Source: Porphyrobacter sp. (lineage in GTDB: Bacteria > Pseudomonadota > Alphaproteobacteria > Sphingomonadales > Sphingomonadaceae). From it: a stretch of 64,000 nucleotides of DNA. Below the pieces are notes generated by a model. That model was not told the DNA's origin. It saw only the letters and a program-made list of their open reading frames with translations, and ran no database searches. The stretch's first letter is position 1. Each line of letters starts with the position of its first letter. Below are positions 1 through 14,964 of the stretch, piece by piece. Made by a program: the position numbers and the translations under genes. The stretch spans positions 608,377-672,376 of the forward strand of contig JAPZRO010000001.1 in NCBI GenBank assembly GCA_027531395.1, written 5' to 3'.

Positions 1-207
1 GAGCGCTTTGCCGCCGCGCTGCACGAACACCAGTCCGCCGCGCCGGGGCAAGGTCCGCAGCGCGCCGATCAGGCCGGCCGCGAGGCCGCGCTCGCCGAAG
101 CGCTCAAGGCGCTGGCCGCCTTCAGCCCGGACGAGAGCAGCCCGGCCCAGGGCGAACCTCTGCGCGCCGCTCTCACCCGCCTGCAGGAACTGCGCGGGGC
201 GGCCTGA
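1..207 (+). CDS. C-terminal end of an unrecognised protein (5' truncated)
   Basis: An open frame enters from the left edge and ends in TGA at 205-207, giving the last 68 residues of a protein. The visible part is Ala/Glu/Arg-rich and looks helical, with runs such as REAALAEALKALAAF and ending LTRLQELRGAA. No domain can be recognised from so short a tail. It is not in the ORF track because its start lies outside the window. It points towards gltB, but about 270 bases separate them, so it is probably a separate transcription unit. Confidence 0.55.
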   Translation, partial: ERFAAALHEHQSAAPGQGPQRADQAGREAALAEALKALAAFSPDESSPAQGEPLRAALTRLQELRGAA

Positions 208-476
208 GGCGGCGGGCGATTCCCGCAAATCCTGCAAGCCACTGGCCGATTTGATGCGGCGGGCGCAATCTATTGATAGTCTGAATAGCTCTGCGAGAAA
301 TAATACTTCACGCAAACCCATTGCCAAAACCTCTTCCTGTCGGCATGAGGGGCCCGAAACCGGGGAAGGCAGGCCGCCTGCGCTGACCCTTGCCCGGAAT
401 AATCGTCGCCATGCGCCCGTTAGGCCCGAAACCGCCACAACGCGCCTGTCGGCATCTGACAGATCGGACTTTTGCC
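208..476. other. Intergenic region upstream of gltB
   Basis: The 269-base gap contains a more AT-rich core around 265-320, in sharp contrast to the GC-rich flanks, and is the likely place for the gltB promoter. I could not find a convincing -35/-10 pair, a sigma-54 element or a terminator for the upstream gene. The ORF track extends gltB to 390 and runs another frame (8..508) through here. Neither has a ribosome-binding site or family support in this stretch. Confidence 0.4.
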
Positions 477-5117
<4,641 letters not shown>

Positions 5118-5141
5118 AGATTCAGGAACGAGACGACAGAC

Positions 5142-6578
5142 ATGGGCAAGGAAACCGGATTTCTCGAGCTGGACCGCCGCGAGCGGGACTATCTCGATCC
5201 CAAGGAGCGGCTGAAGAACTACCGCGAATTCGTCATCCAGCCGGATGATGCGACGCTCGGCGCGCAGGCCTCGCGCTGCATGAATTGCGGGATTCCCTAC
5301 TGCCACAACGGCTGTCCGGTGAACAACCTGATCCCGGACTGGAACCACCTCGTCTACGAGGCGGACTGGAAGCGTGCGCTCGACATGCTCCATTCCACCA
5401 ACAACTTCCCGGAATTCACCGGCCGCATCTGTCCCGCCCCGTGCGAGGCGGCGTGCACGCTCAACATCATCGACCAGCCGGTCACCATCAAGTCGATCGA
5501 ATGCGCCATCGTCGATCGCGGGTGGAAGGAAGGCTGGATCACGCCCAAGGTGCCCGAGAAGAAGACCGGCAAGTCGGTCGCTGTCGTCGGCTCCGGCCCG
5601 GCGGGGCTTGCCTGCGCGCAGCAGCTGGCGCGCGCGGGGCACTCGGTGACGGTGTTCGAGAAGTCCGACCGCGTGGGCGGTCTGCTGCGTTACGGCATCC
5701 CCGACTTCAAGATGGAAAAGCACCTCATCAACCGCCGCTGCGTGCAGATGGAAGCGGAAGGGGTAACGTTCAAAACCTCCAAGGAAGTCGGCGTCGACAT
5801 CTCCTTTGCCTCGCTGCAGGAGAATTTCGACGCGGTGGTGCTGGCGGGCGGCGCGGAAGATGCGCGCAACCTGACGATCCCCGGCGCGGAAATGCCGGGC
5901 GTGCGGCTGGCGATGGAATTCCTCACCCAGCAGAACAAGCGCGTCGCGGGTGACGACGAGCTGCGCGCCGCGCCGCGCGGGTCGCTGCTCGCCACCGGCA
6001 AGCACGTGGTGGTGCTGGGCGGCGGCGATACCGGCAGCGACTGTGTCGGCACCTCGAACCGGCAGGGCGCCAAGAGCGTCACCCAGCTCGAAATCATGCC
6101 CAAGCCGCCGGAAAAGGAAGACAAGGCGCTGACCTGGCCCGATTGGCCGATGAAGCTGCGCACCTCGTCGAGCCATCAGGAAGGCGTGGAGCGCGACTGG
6201 GCGGTGCTGGCCAAGCGCGTGCTCGGCGACGGCGAGACCGTGACTGGCCTCGAATGCGTGCGGGTCGAGTGGAAGGGCGGCCAGATGCAGGAAATGGCAG
6301 GCACCGAATTCACGATTCCGGCCGATCTGATCCTGCTCGCCATGGGCTTCGTCGGTCCGAAAAAGGCCGGTCTCCTCGAACAGGCGGGCGTGGCGCTGTC
6401 GGCACGCGGCAATGTCGATGCCGACACCGAAAGCTACGCCACGTCCGAGCCGGGCGTGTTCGCCTGCGGCGACATGCGGCGCGGGCAGAGCCTCGTCGTC
6501 TGGGCGATCCGCGAAGGCCGCCAGTGCGCGCGCAGCGTGGATGAAGCGCTGATGGGGGCATCCGAACTGCCGCGCTGA
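5142..6578 (+). CDS. gltD: Glutamate synthase (NADPH) small subunit
   Basis: This 478-residue protein is the electron-entry subunit of GOGAT. It takes electrons from NADPH through FAD and two 4Fe-4S clusters to the GltB FMN. The cysteine set [14 protein letters not shown] lies near residue 46. An FAD-binding [12 protein letters not shown] follows at about 147 and a second nucleotide site [12 protein letters not shown] near 290. The C-terminal [17 protein letters not shown] is the usual FAD-contacting motif of this family. It lies just downstream of gltB and only 3 bases before the HAD gene, so all three probably share one transcript. Confidence 0.97.
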   Translation: MGKETGFLELDRRERDYLDPKERLKNYREFVIQPDDATLGAQASRCMNCGIPYCHNGCPVNNLIPDWNHLVYEADWKRALDMLHSTNNFPEFTGRICPAPCEAACTLNIIDQPVTIKSIECAIVDRGWKEGWITPKVPEKKTGKSVAVVGSGPAGLACAQQLARAGHSVTVFEKSDRVGGLLRYGIPDFKMEKHLINRRCVQMEAEGVTFKTSKEVGVDISFASLQENFDAVVLAGGAEDARNLTIPGAEMPGVRLAMEFLTQQNKRVAGDDELRAAPRGSLLATGKHVVVLGGGDTGSDCVGTSNRQGAKSVTQLEIMPKPPEKEDKALTWPDWPMKLRTSSSHQEGVERDWAVLAKRVLGDGETVTGLECVRVEWKGGQMQEMAGTEFTIPADLILLAMGFVGPKKAGLLEQAGVALSARGNVDADTESYATSEPGVFACGDMRRGQSLVVWAIREGRQCARSVDEALMGASELPR

Positions 6579-6581
6579 GGC

Positions 6582-7307
6582 ATGACCGCTCCGGCCCTTC
6601 CCAAGGCGCTCGCCTTCGACGTGTTCGGCACGGTCGTCGACTGGCGCACCAGCGTCACGCGCGAGTCTGAAAGCTTTCTCGCGGCGATCGGGCGCAGCGA
6701 TGTCGATGCCGCCGCCTTCGCCGATGCGTGGCGGGGGCAGTACATCGCGGCGATGATCGGGATGCGCAAATCGGGCCGCGCATTCGTGCCGCTCGACGTG
6801 CTCCACCGCGAGATGCTCGAAGCCGCGCTTCGCGAGCGCGACATCGACCCCGCCAGCCTCGACGAGGCGCTGCTGGCCGACTGGACCCGTGCCTGGCACC
6901 GGCTCGATCCGTGGCCGGACACGGTCGAGGGATTGACCCGGCTGAAGGCGCGCCTGCCGATTGTCACGCTCTCGAATGGCAACATCGCGCTGCTGCTCGC
7001 CATGTCGCGGCGGGCGGGCCTGCCGTGGGACGCGATCCTCGGCGCGGAGGTCAGCGGGGCCTACAAGCCCGACCGCCAAGCCTATCTGCACACCGCCGAA
7101 GTGCTGGGCATCGCGCCGGGCGAGCTATGCCTTGTTGCCGCACATCACGGCGATCTCGCCGCAGCGCGCGCCTGCGGGCTGCTCACCGCCTATGTCGATC
7201 GCCCCGACGAATATGGCGGCGCGCCCGCGCCCGACGCGCATTACGTGCAGGACTGGGAATGGTCGGCGTCGAGCCTGACGGAGCTGGCCGACCTGCTGGG
7301 CTGCTGA
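6582..7307 (+). CDS. HAD-family hydrolase, haloacid dehalogenase type II
   Basis: A 241-residue cytoplasmic HAD hydrolase. Motif I is AFDVFGTVVDW with the nucleophile Asp near residue 10, motif II is TLSNGN, and a motif III lysine sits in KPDRQAY. The FGTVVDW signature and overall length match (S)-2-haloacid dehalogenase type II proteins, which hydrolyse C-halogen or related bonds. Annotation of this subfamily is often wider than its true substrates, so a general small-molecule hydrolase is equally possible. It begins 3 bases after gltD, which suggests co-expression, but I see no metabolic link to GOGAT. Confidence 0.85.
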   Translation: MTAPALPKALAFDVFGTVVDWRTSVTRESESFLAAIGRSDVDAAAFADAWRGQYIAAMIGMRKSGRAFVPLDVLHREMLEAALRERDIDPASLDEALLADWTRAWHRLDPWPDTVEGLTRLKARLPIVTLSNGNIALLLAMSRRAGLPWDAILGAEVSGAYKPDRQAYLHTAEVLGIAPGELCLVAAHHGDLAAARACGLLTAYVDRPDEYGGAPAPDAHYVQDWEWSASSLTELADLLGC

Positions 7308-7314
7308 GCCTCAG

Positions 7315-7457
7315 GGCTGCGCGCGACATTCAGATGATGACGTGCCGAAAATGGTGCGGTTTCAGGACCCGGAGCGCAGCGGCCTTACTGGCCGTGAGCA
7401 CCGGAAGCCTGAAAACGGGCCATTTGCAGGCCGTCAGGGCTGAATGTCGTGTGCAGC

Positions 7458-7458
<1 letters not shown>
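7315..7458. repeat. 144-bp imperfect palindromic element between HAD gene and murA
   Basis: The whole gap between the two convergent genes can fold on itself. The outer arms are 19 bases each (7315-7333 and 7440-7458), begin GGCTGC and contain CGACATTCAG, and differ only by two transitions that still allow G-U pairs in RNA. Inner matching blocks are TGACG, AAATGG, TTTCAGG, CCGG and CGGCC, around a short centre near 7385. It runs up to the murA stop codon. There is no T-run, so it is not a classic intrinsic terminator. It could act as a bidirectional RNA stem that stabilises 3' ends, or be a copy of a palindromic repeat family. Confidence 0.75.
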
Positions 7459-8738
<1,280 letters not shown>

Positions 8739-8894
8739 GCCCCATGCCTTAGCGAAAAGTGACTTTCGCGCAACTGATGCGCCATGCAGTGGGGATAATC
8801 GATTGCACGATTGACCTTGTCCGGCGCGCGCGGCACGGCGGAAAGAAAACACGCGGGCGGTCGACGTTCTGATCTGATCAAGCAAAGGCGCACA
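8739..8894. promoter_or_regulatory. Divergent murA/galU intergenic region with a small palindrome
   Basis: These 156 bases must hold the promoters of both murA (minus) and galU (plus). GCGAAA-N6-TTTCGC (8752-8769) is a short inverted repeat just upstream of the murA start. No confident -35/-10 pair was identified for either side. The galU ribosome-binding site is weak, with AAAGG about 9 bases before its ATG. Confidence 0.35.
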
Positions 8895-9773
8895 ATGTCT
8901 CCCAAGCCGATCCGTAAAGCCGTGTTCCCCGTTGCCGGGCTTGGCACCCGCTTCCTGCCGGCGACCAAGGTGGTGCCCAAGGAACTGCTGCCGGTGGTGG
9001 ACCGGCCGCTGATCCAATACGCTGTCGACGAGGCGCGCGAGGCGGGGATCGAGCAGATGATCTTCGTCACCGGGCGCGGCAAGACCGGGATCGTCGAGCA
9101 TTTCGACATCGCCTTCGAACTCGAACAGACGATGTCCGAGCGCGGCAAGGACCTCTCGGTGCTCGAATGCACCCGCGCCACCCCCGGCGACGTGATCGCG
9201 GTGCGCCAGCAGGTGCCGCTCGGCCTCGGCCACGCGATCTGGTGTGCCCGCGCGATCGTCGGGGACGAGCCTTTCGCGATCTTCCTGCCCGACGAGCTGA
9301 TGGTCGCCAAGGAAGGCGGCACCGGCTGCATGAAGCAGATGGTGGAGGCCTACGAACAGGTCGGCGGCAACCTCATCTCGGTGCTCGAAGTGCCGATGGA
9401 GCAGGTCTCGAGCTACGGCGTGATCGCCCCGGGCGAAACGCGCGGGCGCCTGACCGAGGTCAAGGGGCTGGTCGAGAAGCCGCCGGTTTCGGAAGCGCCC
9501 TCGAACAAGATCGTCTCGGGCCGCTACATCCTCCAGCCCGAAGTGATGCGGGTGCTGGAGAACCAGGGCAAGGGCGCGGGCGGGGAAATCCAGCTGACCG
9601 ACGCAATGGCGAAGATGATCGGCACCCAGCCGTTCCACGCCGTCACCTTCGACGGCGCGCGCTACGACTGCGGCAGCAAGGTCGGCTTTGTCGAGGCGAC
9701 GCTGGCGATTGCCCTCGCCCGCCCCGACATGGGCGCCGAAGTGCGCGCGATCGCGGAGGATCTGCTCAAGTAG
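8895..9773 (+). CDS. galU: UTP--glucose-1-phosphate uridylyltransferase
   Basis: GalU makes UDP-glucose from UTP and glucose-1-phosphate for exopolysaccharide, glycolipid and envelope sugars. The protein of 292 residues starts [25 protein letters not shown], the nucleotide-binding signature of the family, followed by [34 protein letters not shown] near the C-terminus is also typical. The track start at 8811 is rejected because it adds residues outside the family. It is divergent from murA and ends 3 bases from the convergent P450 gene. Confidence 0.96.
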   Translation: MSPKPIRKAVFPVAGLGTRFLPATKVVPKELLPVVDRPLIQYAVDEAREAGIEQMIFVTGRGKTGIVEHFDIAFELEQTMSERGKDLSVLECTRATPGDVIAVRQQVPLGLGHAIWCARAIVGDEPFAIFLPDELMVAKEGGTGCMKQMVEAYEQVGGNLISVLEVPMEQVSSYGVIAPGETRGRLTEVKGLVEKPPVSEAPSNKIVSGRYILQPEVMRVLENQGKGAGGEIQLTDAMAKMIGTQPFHAVTFDGARYDCGSKVGFVEATLAIALARPDMGAEVRAIAEDLLK

Positions 9774-9776
9774 GGC

Positions 9777-11069
9777 CTAGGCCGGAGTCACCTTCAGCGG
9801 CAGGGTCTTCAATCCGCCGACGAAGGTGCTGCTGGCGCGCTTGGCCTCGCCCGCCGGTTCGACCGCCGCGACCCGGTCGAGCAGCGCTTCGAACAGGATC
9901 TTCATCTCCAGCCGCGCCAGATGCAGGCCGAGGCACTGGTGCGCCCCTGCCCCGAAGGCGAGATGCCGGTTGGGCGAGCGGGCGGCATCGAACTTGCGGG
10001 GATCGGGGAACTGCGCGGGATCGTGATTGGCCGCGACATAATTGATCATCAGCCAGTCGCCCTTCTTCACCTGCTGCCCGCCGATCTCGACGTCCTCTGC
10101 CGCGGTGCGCATGAAGTGCTGCACCGGGCTGGTCCAGCGGATCGCTTCCTCGACGATACCGGGCAGCAGCGAGCGGTCGGCACGCACGCGGGCATATTGC
10201 TCGGGATCATTCGCCAGCGCCTGCATCGCGCCTGCGGTGCTGGCCGATGTGGTGTCGTGCCCGGCGGTGGCGACGATGATGTAATAGCCCGCCATGTCGC
10301 GCGGCGGCAGCGGCTGGCCGTCCACCAGCGCGTTGGCGATCACGCTCGCCACATCGTCGGTCGGGTTGCGGCGGCGATCCTCGGCGAGCGCGGCGAAGTA
10401 ATCCTCGAAGGTCTTCACCGCCCCGGCGACGATCTGCACCACCTGTTCCGGCGTCATCTGGTCCATGCCGCTGCCCGACAGGTCCTTGTCCTGCCCGCCG
10501 AACAGCTGCTGGGTGAGCATCTGCATCCGGAACTCGTCCTCGAGCGGCACCCCGAGGATCTGCATCACGACGCGCAAGGGATAGGGGCCGGAGACGAGCT
10601 TGACGAAATCGACCTCCGGACCGGACGCGATCATGTTGTCGACCGTCCGTGCCGCCAGCGCGCGCAGCTCGTCCTCAAGCTGCGCGAGGTTGCGCGGCAT
10701 GAACCATTCCTGCGTCAGCTTGCGGTATTTCGGGTGGATCGGCGCGTCGAACACCACCAGCGAATCGACCAGCATGTTGGAGCCGGTGGCCGCGCGGCTG
10801 AACTCGATCGCCTGGTTGAAGCTGAACACCACCGGACGCGGGTTGTTGAGGAAGGTCGCATTGTCCTTCGAGATGCGCATCACGTCGTCATAGGCAGTGA
10901 CGAGCCAGAACGGCTCGAACAGGCCCGGGGTGTCGGGCTGCACCTTCACGACCGGCGTATCGGCGCGGATCTGATCGAAGGTGTCGAGCAGCCCGTCCCA
11001 CTGCGCATAGGCGTGCGGATCGATCACCCGGCGGGCGATGTCGCCGGGCAGGATGGCCTCACCGCTCAT
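9777..11069 (-). CDS. Cytochrome P450, CYP108-like
   Basis: A soluble bacterial P450 of 430 residues. The I-helix oxygen-activation motif is ATAGHDTTSAS, the K-helix EXXR is EEAIR, and the haem-binding loop is FGAGAHQCLGLHLARLE with the proximal cysteine. The C-terminal FVGGLKTLPLKVTPA resembles the end of the terpineol hydroxylase CYP108 group, which suggests a terpenoid or sterol-like substrate. This is recollection of the family, not a search result. Its ATG overlaps the stop of the acyl-CoA synthetase (ATGA), so the two are translationally coupled. The order suggests oxidation and CoA activation of the same compound. No ferredoxin gene is adjacent. Confidence 0.92.
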   Translation of the reverse strand: MSGEAILPGDIARRVIDPHAYAQWDGLLDTFDQIRADTPVVKVQPDTPGLFEPFWLVTAYDDVMRISKDNATFLNNPRPVVFSFNQAIEFSRAATGSNMLVDSLVVFDAPIHPKYRKLTQEWFMPRNLAQLEDELRALAARTVDNMIASGPEVDFVKLVSGPYPLRVVMQILGVPLEDEFRMQMLTQQLFGGQDKDLSGSGMDQMTPEQVVQIVAGAVKTFEDYFAALAEDRRRNPTDDVASVIANALVDGQPLPPRDMAGYYIIVATAGHDTTSASTAGAMQALANDPEQYARVRADRSLLPGIVEEAIRWTSPVQHFMRTAAEDVEIGGQQVKKGDWLMINYVAANHDPAQFPDPRKFDAARSPNRHLAFGAGAHQCLGLHLARLEMKILFEALLDRVAAVEPAGEAKRASSTFVGGLKTLPLKVTPA

Positions 11070-12607
11070 GCCGCAGCAGCCTTGGCGGCGTATTCGTCGC
11101 GCAGTTCGCGCTTGTAGAGCTTGCCATTGGCCTCGCGCGGAAGATCGGGGCGGAAGTCGAACAGCTTGGGCATCTTGATCTTGGAGAGGCTGCCGCTGAG
11201 AAATTCGCGCAGCTCCGCCTCCAGCGCCGGGCCGGCATCGGCCATGTTGCGCGGCTGCACCACCGCGACCACCTTTTCGCCGAGATCAGGGCAGGGCGCG
11301 CCGATCACCGCCGCGTCCATCACCTTGGGGTGGGTGACCAGCAGGTTCTCGATCTCCTGCGGGTAGATGTTCACGCCCCCGCTGATGATCATGTGGCTCT
11401 TGCGGTCGGTCAGGAACAGGAAGCCGTCCTTGTCGAGGTGGCCGATGTCGCCCAGCGTCATCCAGCCCTTGGGATGCATCGCCTCGCGGGTCTTCTCAGG
11501 ATCATTGTGATAGGTCGGCAGGTTGTCGTTCTCGAAGAAGATGAGGCCGTCCTGATCCGGGCCGAGCTCCTCACCCTCCGGCCCGCAGACATGGACCTTG
11601 CCGTGCACCGCCACCCCGACCGTGCCGGGCTTCATCAGCCAGTGTTCCGACTTCACCAGCGTCATCCCGATCATCTCGCTGCCGGCGTAGTATTCGTTCA
11701 CGATCGGGCCCCACCACTCGATCATCTCGCGCTTGATCGGCACCGGGCAAGGCGCGGCGGCGTGGATCGCGCGCTTGTGGCTGGAGAGATCGTAGCGGCT
11801 GCGCACTTCGGGATCGAGCCGCAGGAAGCGCACGAAGTGGGTCGGCACCCACTGGCTGTCGGTGACCTTGTATTTCTCGATCGCCTTCAGCGCCTCTTCG
11901 GGGTCGAACTTCTCCATCATCACCACCGTGCCGCCGAGGCGGTGGACGACCGAGCACCAGCCGATCGGCGCGGCGTGATAGAGCGGGGCGGGCGAAAGGT
12001 AGACCATCGAGCCATCGGCCGGCATCCCCATCCCCAGCGTCGCAAGGCCCAGCAGCGGGACCGGCGCGGCGGGATCGGGATCTTCCGGCGGCGCGGGACG
12101 GATGCCCTTGGGACGACCCGTGGTGCCCGAGGAGTAGAGCATCAGCAGGCCGGCGCTTTGATCGGGGATCGGGGTTGCGGGCTGGGCCGCCAGCGCAGCC
12201 GCGAAATCCTCTGCATCGCCCGAATCCATCACCAGCACGGTAAGGCCGGGGCACTCGGCGCGGATGTCACCCAGAATGCCGCTGAAATAGCCGCTGGTGA
12301 TCAGCAGCTTGGCCTGCGCGTCACGGATGATGTAGGCCGCTTCCGGCGCGGTCAGGCGGCTGGAGATCGGCACCAGCATCGTGCCGGCGCGCTGCGAGCC
12401 CCAGATCAGGGTGAAATACTCGATCCGGTTTTCCAGCAGCACCGCGAAGGCATCGCCCGCTCCGATACCGTGGGCGCGCAGCAGATGCGCAAACCGGTTC
12501 GATTCGGCATCCATCTCGCCATAGGTGATCTGCTTGCCCGATCCGGTCATGATGACGGCGGGATGATCCGGGCGGGTCGCGGCGTGCGCGATCGGGTGCA
12601 TCGACAT
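11066..12607 (-). CDS. AMP-binding acyl-CoA synthetase
   Basis: An adenylate-forming enzyme of 513 residues that should join a carboxylic acid to CoA through an acyl-AMP. The P-loop-like motif is LLMLYSSGTTGRPKG, and the C-terminal hinge follows GWMTLGDIGHLDKDGFLFLTDRKSHMIISGGVNIYPQEIE in segments. Lys near the C-terminus (NGKLYKRELRDEY) is the catalytic lysine. The start at 12607 is preferred because GGGAGAG sits just upstream; the track start at 12700 lacks one. It is the first gene of an operon with the downstream P450 (4-base overlap). The true substrate is unknown. Confidence 0.92.
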   Translation of the reverse strand: MSMHPIAHAATRPDHPAVIMTGSGKQITYGEMDAESNRFAHLLRAHGIGAGDAFAVLLENRIEYFTLIWGSQRAGTMLVPISSRLTAPEAAYIIRDAQAKLLITSGYFSGILGDIRAECPGLTVLVMDSGDAEDFAAALAAQPATPIPDQSAGLLMLYSSGTTGRPKGIRPAPPEDPDPAAPVPLLGLATLGMGMPADGSMVYLSPAPLYHAAPIGWCSVVHRLGGTVVMMEKFDPEEALKAIEKYKVTDSQWVPTHFVRFLRLDPEVRSRYDLSSHKRAIHAAAPCPVPIKREMIEWWGPIVNEYYAGSEMIGMTLVKSEHWLMKPGTVGVAVHGKVHVCGPEGEELGPDQDGLIFFENDNLPTYHNDPEKTREAMHPKGWMTLGDIGHLDKDGFLFLTDRKSHMIISGGVNIYPQEIENLLVTHPKVMDAAVIGAPCPDLGEKVVAVVQPRNMADAGPALEAELREFLSGSLSKIKMPKLFDFRPDLPREANGKLYKRELRDEYAAKAAAA

Positions 12608-12703
12608 GATTTCTCTCCCTTGCAGCGGCGGGCCGGCAGGCGGCAGGCGCTGGCTCTCTCGGGCTGGAAATCTAGCGGGAGCGAAACGGCCCGCAAGCAA
12701 AAA

Positions 12704-12723
12704 CGGTATGGGAAATGCTACCG
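12704..12723. promoter_or_regulatory. Short inverted repeat upstream of the acyl-CoA synthetase/P450 operon
   Basis: CGGTA-N10-TACCG lies about 100 bases upstream of the synthetase start. It sits in the only gap where that operon's promoter can be. It could be an operator for a regulator encoded elsewhere, but arms of 5 bases can arise by chance. Confidence 0.25.
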
Positions 12724-12756
12724 AAAATGCGGCGCTTCAGCTGCGAGCGGGACAAG

Positions 12757-12784
12757 AAAAAAGGCGGCGGGATAACCCGCCGCC
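12757..12784 (-). terminator. Intrinsic terminator of the M23 peptidase gene
   Basis: Read on the minus strand, GGCGGCGGG-TTAT-CCCGCCGCC forms a perfect 9-bp stem with a 4-base loop and is followed at once by six Ts. This is a textbook Rho-independent terminator 58 bases past the peptidase stop codon. Two smaller hairpins (CGGACA/TGTCCG and GCCCGC/GCGGGC) lie between the stop and the terminator. Confidence 0.9.
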
Positions 12785-12841
12785 ATGTTCGGACACCCTC
12801 TCCAATGTCCGGCCCGCTTACAGCGGGCAATCTCGTGAAGC

Positions 12842-13582
12842 TTACTCGCCACCCTGACCGGTCAGACGAGCGTCGCGGGCGTAGGCCAGCTGTGCTTCGC
12901 TCTCCACCATATACGGAATCGGATTGACTGCAAGCCCATCGATGCGAACTTCGTAATGAAGGTGCGGGCCGGTCGAACGGCCGGTCGAACCGACATAGCC
13001 GATCAGGTCGCCCTTCTTGACGCTGTCGCCCGCGGCAACCGCGAGGCGCGACAGGTGGGCGTAGCGGGTTTCCATCGAGGCGCCGTGGTTGATGCTGATG
13101 TAGAGCCCGTAGCTCGAATACCAGTCGGCGCGGCCGACGAGGCCGTCGGCGGTGGCATAGACCGGAGTGCCGGTCGGCGCGGCGAGATCGATGCCGGCGT
13201 GCTGGCGGCGACCGCCGAGCACCGGATGCGTGCGCATCCCGAAGCCGCTGGTCAGCGCAGCGCCTTCCAACGGCATGCGCGAGGGCACCGAGACAGTCGG
13301 GCGGGCGAAGGGCGCGGAATAGGCGGTTTCAGCACCGGCGCCCACGCTGGGGCTGGTGCGCTCGATCGCGGTCCAGCTGGAGAACAGCGACTTGAAGCGC
13401 TGGTCACCATTGGCGAGCGGATCGACCTGATCGGGCTTCACCGGGGCGACGACGTCGGCACTGGCATTGGCGCTGGCGGAATTGGCGGTGTTGGCGAGAG
13501 CGGGGGTGGTGCCGGCGACGGAGAGCAGCGCAGCACAACACAAGGCTGCGATCTTCGACATCTGGCGCACGGCAAATTTCAT
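12842..13582 (-). CDS. M23-family metallopeptidase (LytM-like), exported
   Basis: A 246-residue envelope protein likely to cut or regulate cutting of peptidoglycan cross-bridges. The start at 13582 (MKFAVRQMSKIAAL) gives a clean signal peptide ending at PALAN; the track start at 13645 would bury it. The M23 zinc site is complete: HAGID supplies the HxxxD pair and GPHLHYE the HxH. No long coiled coil is visible before the domain, so it is a compact member. It is monocistronic, with a strong terminator. Confidence 0.92.
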   Translation of the reverse strand: MKFAVRQMSKIAALCCAALLSVAGTTPALANTANSASANASADVVAPVKPDQVDPLANGDQRFKSLFSSWTAIERTSPSVGAGAETAYSAPFARPTVSVPSRMPLEGAALTSGFGMRTHPVLGGRRQHAGIDLAAPTGTPVYATADGLVGRADWYSSYGLYISINHGASMETRYAHLSRLAVAAGDSVKKGDLIGYVGSTGRSTGPHLHYEVRIDGLAVNPIPYMVESEAQLAYARDARLTGQGGE

Positions 13583-13690
13583 AACTGACCCGGTCCCCGA
13601 TTTCGGCGCCCATCTTGCTGGTGCGCCGCTCGTTTGGTTGAGCACGTCTGATGCGCGCCTTCGTTGGATCGTGGTTATGCGGGTGAGTCG

Positions 13691-14482
13691 TTAATGCGCA
13701 ATCGCCGCGTAGAATTCCCGCGATAAACCGGCAGCAAGACGCGCCGAGTCGTTGAACGGCGGCTTAATGACCCCGCGAAAGTGCCGTTTTACGAGGTTCT
13801 GCCACAGGGATTCGGGCGCTTCCTGCGCCATTCCGGCACAGCGCAGAAAATGCTTGGTGCCGTAGGCGACATGCCGGATTTCGTCGTCAAGTATGCGGGC
13901 AAGAATTTTCGCGCCGCCCGCATCGCCCGCGGCCGAGACCCGCTCGAGCGTCGCCGGCGTGACGTCGAGGCCGCGCGCTTCGAGCACCATCGGCACCACC
14001 GCCAGCCGCGCCGCGACATCATCGCGGGTGGCGTGGGCGGCCTCCCACAATCCCGCATGCGCGGGCAGCGCGCCGTAGAAGCTGCCGAGCGATTCGAGCT
14101 TCCGGGCGAGCAGCGCGAAATGCATCGCCTCGTCGGCGGCAACGGCCAGGAAATCGTCGACGAATTCCTCGCCCATCGCCTCTCCGAATCGCCCCGCCAT
14201 GTCGAGCGCCAGATCGATCGCGACGAATTCGATATGCGCGAGGCTGTGCCACAGCGCGATTCGCGCGCGCTCCGATCCGAACTTGCCGCGCTTGGGCATG
14301 CGATTCGGCGGGAGCAGCTCGGGCGCGGCAGGCCAGGCCGGCTGATCCGGCATCGCGACGTCAAACCGCCAGACCAGCGCGCCCCTGCGCCACGCCCGCG
14401 CGACGTCGCGCGCGGCAAAGCACTTGGCGCGCGGCTCGGCGGTGAGCAGCGCGGCGCGGATGGCGCTGGCGACTGACGTCAT
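13691..14482 (-). CDS. DUF455 ferritin-like domain protein
   Basis: A 263-residue predicted four-helix protein of the DUF455 family. Candidate iron ligands are spread as in ferritin-like proteins: HIEFVAID (E and H), DEAMHF and DDEIRHVAYG. The exact biochemical role of the family is not established. A di-iron oxidase or hydroxylase-like activity is a reasonable inference from the carboxylate/His pattern. It sits 8 bases downstream of bcp on the same strand, and could form a unit with bcp and glnE. Confidence 0.85.
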   Translation of the reverse strand: MTSVASAIRAALLTAEPRAKCFAARDVARAWRRGALVWRFDVAMPDQPAWPAAPELLPPNRMPKRGKFGSERARIALWHSLAHIEFVAIDLALDMAGRFGEAMGEEFVDDFLAVAADEAMHFALLARKLESLGSFYGALPAHAGLWEAAHATRDDVAARLAVVPMVLEARGLDVTPATLERVSAAGDAGGAKILARILDDEIRHVAYGTKHFLRCAGMAQEAPESLWQNLVKRHFRGVIKPPFNDSARLAAGLSREFYAAIAH

Positions 14483-14490
14483 GGATGCGC

Positions 14491-14964
14491 TCAGAGCGCT
14501 TTGGCGGCGGCGAGCACTTCCTCGGCGTGGCCAGCGACCTTCACCTTGTCCCAGCTCTGCGCGATCTTGCCGTCCGGCCCGACCAGATAGGTCGCGCGAA
14601 CCATGCCCATATAGGTCTTGCCGTACATCTGCTTTTCCGCCCAGACGCCGAGCGCGTCGGACAGGCCGCCCTCTTCCGCGTCAGTCGCCAGCGGGGCGGT
14701 AAGGCCGTGCTTGGCGATGAACTTGGCGTGCTTCTTCGCCGGGTCCTTGCTGACCCCGAGCAGCTTGGTGCCCGCCGCCTCGAACTGGTCCTTGAGCGCC
14801 GAGAAATCCTTGTTCTCGGTGGTGCAGCCGGGGGTGTCGTCCTTGGGATAGAAGAAGATCACCAGCTTGGAGCCGGCAAAGTCGGACGGCTTCACGCTGC
14901 CGCCCTCGGGGGTTTCCATCGCAATATCGGGGATGGCGTCACCGACGCCGGGGAAGTTGCTCAT
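14491..14964 (-). CDS. bcp: Thioredoxin-dependent peroxiredoxin, Bcp/PrxQ type (1-Cys)
   Basis: A 157-residue peroxiredoxin that reduces hydrogen peroxide and organic peroxides. The peroxidatic Cys is in DDTPGCTTENKDF. Most PrxQ proteins carry a resolving Cys five residues later; here that position is Lys, and no other cysteine exists in the protein. It must therefore work as a 1-Cys enzyme with an external thiol. The start at 14964 overlaps the glnE stop by 4 bases (ATGA), so it is translationally coupled to glnE. Confidence 0.93.
   Translation of the reverse strand: MSNFPGVGDAIPDIAMETPEGGSVKPSDFAGSKLVIFFYPKDDTPGCTTENKDFSALKDQFEAAGTKLLGVSKDPAKKHAKFIAKHGLTAPLATDAEEGGLSDALGVWAEKQMYGKTYMGMVRATYLVGPDGKIAQSWDKVKVAGHAEEVLAAAKAL

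Noticed and set aside
208-476. Sigma-54 promoter for gltB
   Set aside because: I looked for a TGGC-N8-TGC arrangement before the nitrogen genes, but the nearest match (TGGCCGATTTGATGC) has wrong spacing.
13781-14476. Plus-strand 231-residue ORF opposite the DUF455 gene
   Set aside because: The minus strand carries the conserved ferritin-like pattern; the plus frame is Arg/His-rich without domains.
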